Assembly (NCBI RefSeq): GCF_019890675.1
Contig: NZ_JAIOAA010000001.1
Span: 496,001 to 560,000 of the forward strand
Length of the DNA stretch: 64,000 nt
Direction: 5' to 3'
From: Micromonospora sp. PLK6-60
GTDB lineage: Bacteria > Actinomycetota > Actinomycetes > Mycobacteriales > Micromonosporaceae
In this document: piece by piece, positions 34,248-41,479 of the stretch
Layout of the letters: the number at the start of each line of letters is the position of its first letter
Numbering within the stretch: position 1 is the stretch's first letter
The notes under the pieces: model-generated
The model's database searches: none
Seen by the model: only the letters and a program-made list of their open reading frames with translations
Told to the model about the DNA's origin: nothing
Position numbers and translations under genes: made by a program

Positions 34248-35071
34248 CCGACCCGCTGATCCTGCTCGGCTGCCAGCGTTCCGGCACCACGGCCCTGGCC
34301 TGGGCACTCAGCGAGGCGTACGGCGCGGCTGGCGGCCACTTCACCGTCAACGGCAAGCTGCCCTACCTGCTGGACCGGTGGTGCCGGCAGGACGACGTGG
34401 ACGCCCGGCACCTGCGCGCGGACGAGATCCTGCACGCCCTGCGGCGTCGCCCGCCCGGCGGGGCCGGGGTCGAGCGGTGGCTGTGCCAGGTCGAGACGTC
34501 GCTGCGCCGGGCCGCCGCCGACACCGCCGCCGGCCGGGCCCGCGACGCCGACGAGCTGGCCCGCCGGATCCTGGCGGAGAGCTACGCCGGCTTCCCCCGG
34601 TGGGGCGACAAGTACAACGAATACCTGCTCCACCTGCCGTCGCTGTTGCGCATGCTCCCCCGGGCCCGGCTGCTGCTGCTGGTGCGGCACCCCACCGAGG
34701 TCGCCGAGTCCATGCTCGGCTGGTCCGGTGACCGCCCGTGGCGTCCGGAGCGGCCCGCCGACGCGGTCGCGAAGTGGGTCGCCTGGCACCGGCAGTGGCC
34801 GCTCGCCTGCCGCACCGTGCCGGCGCACCGGCGGCTCGTCGTCGACTACCACGACCTCTGCGCCGGCGCCGTCGACGACCTGCTCAGCGAGTTCGTCGAG
34901 GTGGATCTGGGCGCCGCGCTCCGCACCATCACGCCGCGCCGGCGGGCCACCACCGGCGTGCCGCTGTCCGCGGCGGCGGGACAGCTGTGGGCCGAGCTGA
35001 GCGACCAGGCGGCCCTGACGTCCAGGTCCCGGGGCGAGACCACCGGGACGTCGAGAAAGGCAGAGAGATGA
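34244..35071 (+). CDS. Sulfotransferase-family protein
   Basis: A 275-residue protein with the N-terminal phosphosulfate-binding loop LILLGCQRSGTTALAW and, further on, RLLLLVRHPTEVAESML, the 3'-phosphate-binding R...S helix of PAPS-dependent sulfotransferases. The start is TTG 34244, overlapping the previous stop as TTGA, which gives the family N-terminus exactly; no ATG or GTG fits as well. The enzyme would move sulfate from PAPS to a hydroxyl or amine of the product. A few P-loop proteins of this look are not sulfotransferases, so activity is inferred. No PAPS-synthesis gene is nearby. Confidence 0.8.
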   Translation: MTDPLILLGCQRSGTTALAWALSEAYGAAGGHFTVNGKLPYLLDRWCRQDDVDARHLRADEILHALRRRPPGGAGVERWLCQVETSLRRAAADTAAGRARDADELARRILAESYAGFPRWGDKYNEYLLHLPSLLRMLPRARLLLLVRHPTEVAESMLGWSGDRPWRPERPADAVAKWVAWHRQWPLACRTVPAHRRLVVDYHDLCAGAVDDLLSEFVEVDLGAALRTITPRRRATTGVPLSAAAGQLWAELSDQAALTSRSRGETTGTSRKAER

Positions 35072-35502
35072 CCGACACCACCACGTCGACCTTCGGGTAC
35101 GGCCCGGAGCACGACTCGAACTACGGCTACGGCCTGCACCACGTCCAACTGGCCATCCCGCCGGGCAGCGAGGACCAGTGCCGCGCCTTCTACGTGGGTG
35201 TACTGGGGCTCACCGAGGTGCAGAAGCCGCCGGTGCTGGCCGCCCGGGGCGGGCTCTGGGTGCGCGGCGACCGACTGGAGATCCACCTCGGGGTGGAGCA
35301 GGACTTCCAGCCGGCCCGCAAGGCGCACCCCGGCATCCTGGTCGGTGACCTCGACGCGCTGGCCGCCCGGCTCACCGCCAACGACGTCGAGGTGACCTGG
35401 GACGACAACTTCCCCGGCCACCGGCGCTTCTACGCCTTCGACAACCTGGGCAACCGCCTGGAGTTCCTCCAGCCCGACCCGGAGAACCCGGCACGATGGT
35501 GA
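35068..35502 (+). CDS. VOC (glyoxalase/bleomycin-resistance) family protein
   Basis: A 144-residue single-polypeptide vicinal-oxygen-chelate protein with the two beta-alpha-beta-beta-beta halves: YGLHHVQLAIPPG to RLEIHLGVEQ, and HPGILVGDLDALAARL to NRLEFLQPD. His in LHHVQ and IHLGV and the Glu in LEFLQ fit the metal-ligand positions. The first 20 residues are polar and disordered-looking. ATG 35068 overlaps the sulfotransferase stop (ATGA). In a biosynthetic cluster it may be a self-resistance binding protein or an isomerase/lyase; neither is shown. Confidence 0.82.
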   Translation: MTDTTTSTFGYGPEHDSNYGYGLHHVQLAIPPGSEDQCRAFYVGVLGLTEVQKPPVLAARGGLWVRGDRLEIHLGVEQDFQPARKAHPGILVGDLDALAARLTANDVEVTWDDNFPGHRRFYAFDNLGNRLEFLQPDPENPARW

Positions 35503-37019
35503 CCGCGGCGTCCGCGCTGTCCGTACACGACCTGGTCGTGGCCACCGGCCCGCGCGGCCGGGAACGGGTGGTCCTGCGCGGCGGGCACCTCGAGGTCGCC
35601 GCCGGCGAGGTGCTGCTCGTGCTGGGCGACGCCGGCAGCGGCAAGACCCTCACCGCGTCGGTGCTGGCCGGGCACTACCCGGCCCGCTTCGGGCGGATCG
35701 ACGGCACGGCGGCCACCCAGCGTCGCGGCCTGCTGCGCCGGGGCGGCCGGCCGGCCGTACCCGGCATGCGGCGCCGGCCGGTGTGGTCCTCGGTGGACGC
35801 GGCGGCGGCCGCCCGGCCGGCCCTGCTCGTGATCGACGACGCCGACGAGCTGCCGGCGCCCGACATCGCGGCGCTGCTGCGCCGGCGCCGGGCGGACGGG
35901 CTGCCCACCGTGCTGTTCGCCGCGCACGCCGTCGCCGGCGCCGACCGGGTGATCCGCCTCGACCGTGGTGCGCTGCTGCCCGGGCCGGCGGCCCGGGCGG
36001 CGGCGCGCACCGTCGTGCTGCCCCCCGACGAGCTGCGCACCCGCACCGCGGCGGCGCTGCACGCGGCCGGCACCCCGCGCGAGGTCGCCGACCGGGTGGC
36101 GGACGTGCTGGTCGACGCCGACGTCCGGGGGCACCGCTCACACGGCGTCGGGCTGCTGCCGATGTACCTCGACCGGATCCGGGCCGGCGGGATCGACCCC
36201 CGGGCCACCCCGGAGCTGACCGTCCGGGACGGCACGGCCGCCGTGCACGCCGGTGGCGGATTCGGCCAGCCGGCGGCGGACCTGGCGGCGCGGTGGTGCG
36301 CGCGGACGGCGGCGAGCCACGGGGTCGCCGCCGTCTCCGTCCACCACAACAACCACATCGGGATGCTGGCCGCCTACCGGCGGCCGTTCCAGGAGCACGG
36401 GGCCGTCGGCCTGCTGCTGAACATCTCCGGCCCGTCGGTCGCCGCGCCGGGGGCCCGCCGGCCGACCCTGGGCAGCAACGCGATCTGCCTGGTCACGGCG
36501 CGTGCCGACGGCGAACCGTTCGTCATCGACCTCGCCACCGGGGTGGTCGCGGCCGGAAAGATCCGCAACGCCGAGCACCACGGCCGGCCCGTCCCGCCCG
36601 GGTGGCTGCTGGACCGGCAGGGCCGGCCCAGCACCGACGCCCGCGAGCTGGACCTCGGCGGCTCGATCCCGGTCTTCGGGGACTACAAGGGACTCTGCAT
36701 CACCCTGATGGCGGAGATCCTCGCCGGGGTGCTCGGCGGCCAGACGGTCAGCCCGCTGGTCTCCAAGCAGCGCAAATACCCGGACCGGTCGATGGACTGC
36801 AGTCAACTGTTCGTCGGCTTCGGCCTGGCCGCGTTCGGGTCGCCGCCGGTGGACGACCTCGTCGACCGGCTGCACGACGCGGTGCTGGCCGGCCACGACA
36901 CACCGCCACCCCGGCCGTACTTCCCGGACCAGTTGGAGGCCGACGCCACGTCGACCGCGCAGCGCGACGGCATCGAGGTGCCCGCCGCGGTCGCCGCCGC
37001 CCTGGAGGTTGCCGCATGA
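35496..37019 (+). CDS. Fusion of a shortened ABC-type P-loop domain with an Ldh_2-family (malate/lactate) dehydrogenase
   Basis: One uninterrupted 507-residue frame. Residues 1-165 look like an ABC-transporter ATPase: LSVHDLVVATG start, Walker A GDAGSGKT (about 44-51), Walker B LLVIDDADE (about 110-118), an H-loop-like FAAHAVAGADRVIRLDRG. They lack the LSGGQ signature and most of the Q-loop/helical subdomain (the family is usually about 230 residues). From about residue 170 an Ldh_2 dehydrogenase of normal length follows: GHRSHGVGLLPMYLDRI, VHHNNHIGMLAAY (about 283), LGSNAICLV, IDLATGVVAAGKI. That family reduces 2-oxo acids or cyclic imines with NAD(P)H. It overlaps the VOC gene by 7 bp and the deacetylase by 4 bp. 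The P-loop part may be a relic or a regulatory nucleotide switch. Confidence 0.82.
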   Translation: MVTAASALSVHDLVVATGPRGRERVVLRGGHLEVAAGEVLLVLGDAGSGKTLTASVLAGHYPARFGRIDGTAATQRRGLLRRGGRPAVPGMRRRPVWSSVDAAAAARPALLVIDDADELPAPDIAALLRRRRADGLPTVLFAAHAVAGADRVIRLDRGALLPGPAARAAARTVVLPPDELRTRTAAALHAAGTPREVADRVADVLVDADVRGHRSHGVGLLPMYLDRIRAGGIDPRATPELTVRDGTAAVHAGGGFGQPAADLAARWCARTAASHGVAAVSVHHNNHIGMLAAYRRPFQEHGAVGLLLNISGPSVAAPGARRPTLGSNAICLVTARADGEPFVIDLATGVVAAGKIRNAEHHGRPVPPGWLLDRQGRPSTDARELDLGGSIPVFGDYKGLCITLMAEILAGVLGGQTVSPLVSKQRKYPDRSMDCSQLFVGFGLAAFGSPPVDDLVDRLHDAVLAGHDTPPPRPYFPDQLEADATSTAQRDGIEVPAAVAAALEVAA

Positions 37020-37759
37020 CCGACGCCCACCTGCACCCGTGGCTCGGCTCCGCGCCGGGCTGGCCGCTGGTGCTCTACTTCCACCACGTGCACCCCACGC
37101 TCGACCACTACACCTCGCTCACCCCGGACTCGTTCGCCCGGGGCGTCGAGACGGTGCTCAAGACGGTCGGCCCGGCCCTGGCGCCGCCGGACGTGAGCAC
37201 CGATCCGGCCTCCCGACCGGAGCAGCCGACGGTGCTGTTCACCTTCGACGACGGCTACCGCGACACCATCGAGCACGCCCTGCCGGTCCTCGACGCGTTC
37301 GGGGTGCGTGCCCTGTTCTTCCTGATCACCGACCGGGTGCCGGAGGTCGGCGGGGCGCGGGCGGTCGACGACCCGTGGCAGGCGTACCTGGGGTGGGACG
37401 ACGCCCGCCACCTCGAGCGGGCCGGTCACCGGATCGGCGCGCACACCCGTAACCACGTCAAGCTGACCGAGGTCGACGCCGAGACCCGCCGCCGCGAGGT
37501 CGACGGGTCGATCGAGGCGGTCAGCGCCGCGCGGCACCGGACCGGCCCGGTGCCGTTCGCCTACCCGTACGGCCTGGTGCCGGCGGACCCCGGCCTGCCC
37601 GCGGGCACGGCCGGGTTCGGCACCGTGAAGGCGCCGGCCCGCCCGTGGTCGGCGGATCCGGCGCGGATCCGGCGCACCTACCTGCCGACCAACGCAGACG
37701 ACGACTGGGCCGCGCTGTGCCGCGGCTGGAGGGATCAGTGGTGGGCCTCGTCACGGTAG
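37016..37759 (+). CDS. Polysaccharide deacetylase (NodB)-family protein
   Basis: A 247-residue carbohydrate-esterase-4-like protein without signal peptide. The NodB motifs are TFDDGY (the DD pair, catalytic base and metal Asp), GAHTRNHVKL (metal histidines H-x-x-x-H) and PFAYPYG (the R/Y-x-P-Y-G groove). It would remove an N-acetyl group from an amino sugar or an acyl group from an amine in the cytoplasm. ATG 37016 overlaps the preceding stop, and it overlaps the glycosyltransferase gene by 22 bp. A deacetylase next to a glycosyltransferase resembles the transfer-then-deacetylate logic of mycothiol and aminoglycoside pathways (inference). Confidence 0.85.
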   Translation: MTDAHLHPWLGSAPGWPLVLYFHHVHPTLDHYTSLTPDSFARGVETVLKTVGPALAPPDVSTDPASRPEQPTVLFTFDDGYRDTIEHALPVLDAFGVRALFFLITDRVPEVGGARAVDDPWQAYLGWDDARHLERAGHRIGAHTRNHVKLTEVDAETRRREVDGSIEAVSAARHRTGPVPFAYPYGLVPADPGLPAGTAGFGTVKAPARPWSADPARIRRTYLPTNADDDWAALCRGWRDQWWASSR

Positions 37760-38559
37760 TCATCCCGACCCGGAACCGGCCGCGCGACCTGCGGCAGTGC
37801 CTGCTCGCCCTGCGCGAGAACGACCTGCGCCACCTGGACGAGGTAATCGTCGTGGACGACGCGTCGCGGCCGGTGGTCAGCGAGGAGGTGGAGCTGGCGA
37901 ACCTGCCGGTCCGGGTGCTGCGCAACCACACGTCGCTGGGGGCGATGGCGTCCCGCAACCGGGCGGCGGAGGAGGCCGCCGCGCCGATCCTGGGCTTCCT
38001 CGACGACGACGCGCTGCCCCGCCAGGACTGGCTGTCCCGGATCGTCGAGGGCCTGGCGGAGGATCGGGGCGCCGTCACCGGCCGGGTGCTCCCCTTCGAC
38101 CAGGGCGTCGTGTCCCGGGCCCGGCAGGCCCGCTACCTGCAGCGCTACCGCAGCCTCACCGAGGGCCAGCCGGTCACCTTCTTCGCCGGCGGCAACAGCG
38201 CCGTCTGGCGGGACCTGTTCGTCAAGGCGGGCGGGTTCTCGGCGCTCGGCGTCGGCGGCGACAACAGCGTGGTGGACGGTCTGCAACGCCTCGACCGTCC
38301 GGTCTGCTTCCTGCCCGAACTGGTGGTCGTGCACCGCAACGGCAAGGGCCTGCTGCGGGCCTTCCTGAACGCGTACCACGCGGGGCGTGACCACCCCCGG
38401 CCGTTGTCCGCCGGCACCGCGCTGCGGGACGTGCTGCGCGCCCGGCCCGTCCCGGCCGACCCGGCCAGCCAGGCCCTCAACTGGGCGTTGCAGGTCACCC
38501 ACACGATGGCGCGCGGCCTGGCCGCGCCGCGACCGGCGGACCGCCGGATCGAGGTGTGA
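37738..38559 (+). CDS. Glycosyltransferase family 2
   Basis: A 273-residue GT-A-fold enzyme starting VVGLVTVVIPTRNRPRDL. VIVVDDAS and GFLDDDALP supply the nucleotide-sugar and metal-binding DxD region; VTFFAGGNSAVWRD and SALGVGGDNSVVDGLQRL fit the acceptor-side motifs. No membrane helix, so soluble. GTG 37738 has GGAGGG upstream; a second GTG directly follows. It would attach a sugar, perhaps an N-acetyl amino sugar, to the peptide or amino-acid intermediate, with the co-translated deacetylase trimming it (inference). Confidence 0.86.
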   Translation: MVGLVTVVIPTRNRPRDLRQCLLALRENDLRHLDEVIVVDDASRPVVSEEVELANLPVRVLRNHTSLGAMASRNRAAEEAAAPILGFLDDDALPRQDWLSRIVEGLAEDRGAVTGRVLPFDQGVVSRARQARYLQRYRSLTEGQPVTFFAGGNSAVWRDLFVKAGGFSALGVGGDNSVVDGLQRLDRPVCFLPELVVVHRNGKGLLRAFLNAYHAGRDHPRPLSAGTALRDVLRARPVPADPASQALNWALQVTHTMARGLAAPRPADRRIEV

Positions 38560-38560
38560 G

Positions 38561-39823
38561 GTGACGACCGCTCCCCCGCCGGGCCGGCTGCGGCGGTTGC
38601 TGCCGGACACCCGCGCCGGGCGGATTCTGGCGCTCAACGCACTGGTCAGCTCGGTCGGCAGCGGCCTGTTCCTGGCCGGGTCGATCCTCTACTTCACCAC
38701 CGTCGTGGGGCTGTCGTCGGTGCAGGTCGGCATCGGGCTGTCGGTCGCCGCCGCCGTGGGGTTCGCCACCACCGTGCCGATCGGGCGGCTGGCCGACCGG
38801 TTCGGTCCCCGCCGGGTGCTGGTGGTGCTCACCCTCTGGCGCGCGGTCGGTTACCTGGCCTACCTCTTCGTCACCGACTTCTGGCAGTTCCTGCTGGTCG
38901 CCTGCCTGCTGTACGTGGCCGACCACGGCGGCCCGCCGATCAACCAGGCCATGGTGGGCGCCCTGTTCGACGGCCCGCGCCGGTCCCGCACCATGGGGTT
39001 CGTCCGCGCGGTACGCAACGCCGGCCTCACCGTCGGCTTCGCGGTCGCCGGCCTCGCGCTCGCCGACGGCTCGCCCACCGCGTTCCGGCTGCTGTTCCTC
39101 GGCAACGCCGCGTCGTTCGTCGTGTCGGCCCTGCTGATCCTGCGGCTGCCCGAGGTCTCCGCCCGCGTCCGCGCCGACGAGGAGGACGAACGTCCGCCGC
39201 GCCCGCCGGCGCGGGATCCGGCCTACGTCACCGTCACCGCCGCCAACGGCGTCCTCATGCTGCACAGCACCGTGCTGCTCGTGGTGCTACCGGTGTGGAT
39301 CACCCAGCACACCACCGCCCCGGCCTGGGTGCTTACCGCGTTGCTGACGGCCAACACGGCGTTGACGGTGCTGACCCAGGTGCCGGTCACCCGCTTCGCC
39401 GACACGTTGGCCAAGGCCGGGCCCGCCAGCCTGGTCAGCGGCCTGGTGCTCGTGCTCGCCTGCCTGCTGTTCGCGCTGACCGCCGCGCTGGACTCGGCGC
39501 TCATGGTGGGCGTCGTCCTGGGGGCCGCGGTGGTGGCGCTGACCGCCGGTGAGGTGCTGCACTCGGCGGCGTCCTGGCAGGTGTCGTTCGACCTGGCGCC
39601 GCCCCGGGGGCAGGGGCGCTACATCGCCTTCTTCCACCTCGGCCTGTCGGCGGAGGAGATCGTCGGCCCGGCCGCGGCGCTGTGGCTGCTGGCCGCCGCG
39701 GGCACCGGCAGTTGGCTGCTGCTCGCCGTCGTGTTCCTGCTGTCGGGCCTGGTCGTGCACCGCACCGTACGCGCCGCCGGGGCCCGGCTCGCGGTGGAGT
39801 CGCCGCCGGCCCCGGTGCCCTGA
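38561..39823 (+). CDS. MFS transporter, probable product exporter
   Basis: A 420-residue protein with about 12 hydrophobic helices in two halves and the MFS loop motif GRLADRFGPRRV between helices 2 and 3. GTG 38561 follows the GT2 stop by 1 bp, with GAGGTG as RBS. It is the last gene of the rightward arm; directly after it an independently promoted ArsR-type gene begins, so the cluster probably ends here. The likely role is export of, and self-protection from, the cluster product. Confidence 0.88.
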   Translation: MTTAPPPGRLRRLLPDTRAGRILALNALVSSVGSGLFLAGSILYFTTVVGLSSVQVGIGLSVAAAVGFATTVPIGRLADRFGPRRVLVVLTLWRAVGYLAYLFVTDFWQFLLVACLLYVADHGGPPINQAMVGALFDGPRRSRTMGFVRAVRNAGLTVGFAVAGLALADGSPTAFRLLFLGNAASFVVSALLILRLPEVSARVRADEEDERPPRPPARDPAYVTVTAANGVLMLHSTVLLVVLPVWITQHTTAPAWVLTALLTANTALTVLTQVPVTRFADTLAKAGPASLVSGLVLVLACLLFALTAALDSALMVGVVLGAAVVALTAGEVLHSAASWQVSFDLAPPRGQGRYIAFFHLGLSAEEIVGPAAALWLLAAAGTGSWLLLAVVFLLSGLVVHRTVRAAGARLAVESPPAPVP

Positions 39824-39868
39824 CCCGCCGGCCGGCCCGACACCAGCCGGTGGAGAACGCCCGGATCG

Positions 39869-39898
39869 TTGCTCCATCAAACCGGCTTGATGTATTTT
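39869..39898 (+). promoter_or_regulatory. Autoregulated leaderless promoter with ArsR-type operator
   Basis: TTGCTC (39869-39874) and TATTTT (39893-39898) with an 18-bp spacer. The spacer holds ATCAAACCGGCTTGAT (39876-39891), whose arms ATCAA/TTGAT with a 6-bp centre match operators of actinobacterial ArsR repressors. Transcription would begin near the ATG at 39905. Confidence 0.75.
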
Positions 39899-39904
39899 CC
39901 GGTC

Positions 39905-40684
39905 ATGGCGTCGCCGAGCCGGGCCGCCCCGGCGTTCCTGCGGCTGGCCGCCCACCCGCTGCGGTGGCGGCTGCTGACCGTGCTCGCGCAGGGCGACCAG
40001 CGGGTGCGGGACCTGACGGCCCTGCTGGGTGAGCCGCAGAACCTGGTCTCCTACCACCTGCGGCTGTTGCGCGACGGCGGCCTGCTCACCGCCACCCGCA
40101 GCAGCTTCGACGGCCGGGGCAGCTACTACCACCTCGACCTCGACCGCTGTGCCGCGGCGCTGGCCGACACCGGCGCCGCCCTGCACCCGGCGCTGCGCCC
40201 GCCCGCCGCACCGCCCGGAACCCCGGTCGGCCCGCGCCCCGGCGTGCTGTTCGTCTGCACCGGCAACAGCACCCGCTCGCCGATCGCCGAGGCCCTGCTG
40301 CGCCGGCACACCGACGGCCGGGTCGAGGTGGCCAGCGCCGGCACCCGGCCCCGGGACCACCTGCACCCCAACGCCGTACGGGTGCTGCGCGAGGAGTTCG
40401 GCACGGACGTCGCCGGGCAGCCCACCCGGCACGTCGACACCCTGACCGGGCGCCGCTTCGACTACGTGATCAGCCTGTGCGACCGGGCCCGGGAGACCTG
40501 CCCCGACTTCGCGGGCCAGCCCCGCAGGGTGCACTGGAGCATCCCCGACCCGGCCGCGACCGGCGACACCGACCGGGCCAGCTATCCGTCCTTCCGGCGG
40601 ATCACGGCCGAGATCCAGACGCGGGTCAGCCACCTGACGCCCGTCCTCACCGCCAGTGCCCACCCGAAGGAGGCACCCCAGTGA
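39905..40684 (+). CDS. ArsR-family regulator fused to low-molecular-weight phosphatase/arsenate reductase
   Basis: A 259-residue two-domain protein. Residues 10-90 are a winged helix of the ArsR type (RVRDLTALLGEPQNLVSYHL recognition region); no CxC arsenic-binding pair is present. Residues 125-240 are an LMW-PTP/arsenate-reductase domain with the loop VFVCTGNSTRSPIAEALL (Cys-x5-Arg) and IPDPAA near the catalytic Asp. Such fusions link sensing to reduction and are known in actinobacteria. The start at 39905 has no RBS; the promoter -10 lies 7 nt upstream, so the mRNA is probably leaderless. No arsenite efflux gene is adjacent; a VOC gene overlaps its stop (GTGA). Confidence 0.85.
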   Translation: MASPSRAAPAFLRLAAHPLRWRLLTVLAQGDQRVRDLTALLGEPQNLVSYHLRLLRDGGLLTATRSSFDGRGSYYHLDLDRCAAALADTGAALHPALRPPAAPPGTPVGPRPGVLFVCTGNSTRSPIAEALLRRHTDGRVEVASAGTRPRDHLHPNAVRVLREEFGTDVAGQPTRHVDTLTGRRFDYVISLCDRARETCPDFAGQPRRVHWSIPDPAATGDTDRASYPSFRRITAEIQTRVSHLTPVLTASAHPKEAPQ

Positions 40685-41082
40685 CCACATCCGACCGGTA
40701 CGCCAGCGTCCGCTACCTCGTCGACGACGTCCGGGCAGCCGTCGACTTCTACACCACGCACCTCGGTTTCACCCTGAACCGCGACGCCGCGCCGGCCTTC
40801 GCCGACATGGTGCGGGGCCCGCTGCGGCTGCTGCTGTCCGGCCCGGCCAGCTCGGGCGCCCGGGCCACCCCCGACGACGCCGCCGGCGCCGGGCGCAACC
40901 GGATTCACCTGGTCGTCGACGACCTCGACGCCACGGTCGGGCGGCTGCGCGGCACCGGAGTGCCGTTCCGCAGCGACGTGGTGGCCGGCCCGGGCGGGCG
41001 GCAGATCCTGCTCGCCGACCCCGCCGGCAACCTCGTCGAACTGTTCCAGCCGGCGGCACGGGAGACGCCGGTCACCGGCTGA
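40681..41082 (+). CDS. VOC-family protein co-transcribed with the ArsR-phosphatase
   Basis: A 133-residue glyoxalase/bleomycin-resistance-like protein starting VTTSDRYASVRYLVDDVR, with NRIHLVVDDLDATVGRL in the second half and the closing GNLVELFQPA, whose Glu fits a metal ligand. GTG 40681 overlaps the preceding stop by 4 bp. It has no cysteine pair, so it is not an obvious ArsI carbon-arsenic lyase. Its position suggests a role in the same stress response; substrate unknown. Confidence 0.82.
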   Translation: MTTSDRYASVRYLVDDVRAAVDFYTTHLGFTLNRDAAPAFADMVRGPLRLLLSGPASSGARATPDDAAGAGRNRIHLVVDDLDATVGRLRGTGVPFRSDVVAGPGGRQILLADPAGNLVELFQPAARETPVTG

Positions 41083-41087
41083 GCGGG

Positions 41088-41336
41088 TCAGGGGGCGCCG
41101 GCGTCCCGGCCGGCCAGCTGCGCCCGCGCGCGCCGGTGCTCCTCGGCGTCGATCTGGCCCGCCGCGAACCGGCGGTCGAGGATCTCCTGCGGCGTCTCCC
41201 GGTGCTGCCGCCCGCCCTCGCCGTCCGGGCGCCGGACCAGCCGGAGCAGCGCCCAGACCAGTCCGGCGCCGAGCGCGAGCCAGAGCACCGGAACCAGCGT
41301 CATCCACAGCCCGCCGGGGCCGTATCCGTACATCAT
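41088..41336 (-). CDS. SHOCT-domain small membrane protein
   Basis: An 82-residue protein starting MMYGYGPGGLWMTLVPVLW. One membrane helix (about 10-34) is followed by a linker and the short C-terminal SHOCT helix pair (TPQEILDRRFAAGQIDAEEH). ATG 41334-41336 has an excellent RBS (GGAGGTGAC), so the longer in-frame extension is discarded. SHOCT segments are thought to mediate oligomerisation; these small proteins are often found near copper or metal genes, and a CDF exporter gene lies just upstream here. Confidence 0.82.
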   Translation of the reverse strand: MMYGYGPGGLWMTLVPVLWLALGAGLVWALLRLVRRPDGEGGRQHRETPQEILDRRFAAGQIDAEEHRRARAQLAGRDAGAP

Positions 41337-41479
41337 CGCTGTCACCTCCGGGGACGGTCCCCACCCGCTCATCGTCACCCGGCCGGGCGCCGCCGGCCAG
41401 GGACCACGGGCCCGGCCGGCCGGGCCGTCCGACCCCCGGACGTACCCGGGCCGCCGCCGTCGCAGGTGGTGTCCCGCCG

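Noticed and set aside
34244-35071. Monobactam-type cluster because of sulfotransferase plus NRPS
   Set aside because: The multi-module NRPS and thioesterase arrangement expected for monobactams is absent, so the resemblance is limited to one gene.
41409-41426. 18-bp GC palindrome GGCCCGGCCGGCCGGGCC near the CDF/SHOCT boundary
   Set aside because: Self-complementary without a loop and only G/C; such strings arise by chance in this composition, so it was not called an operator or terminator.
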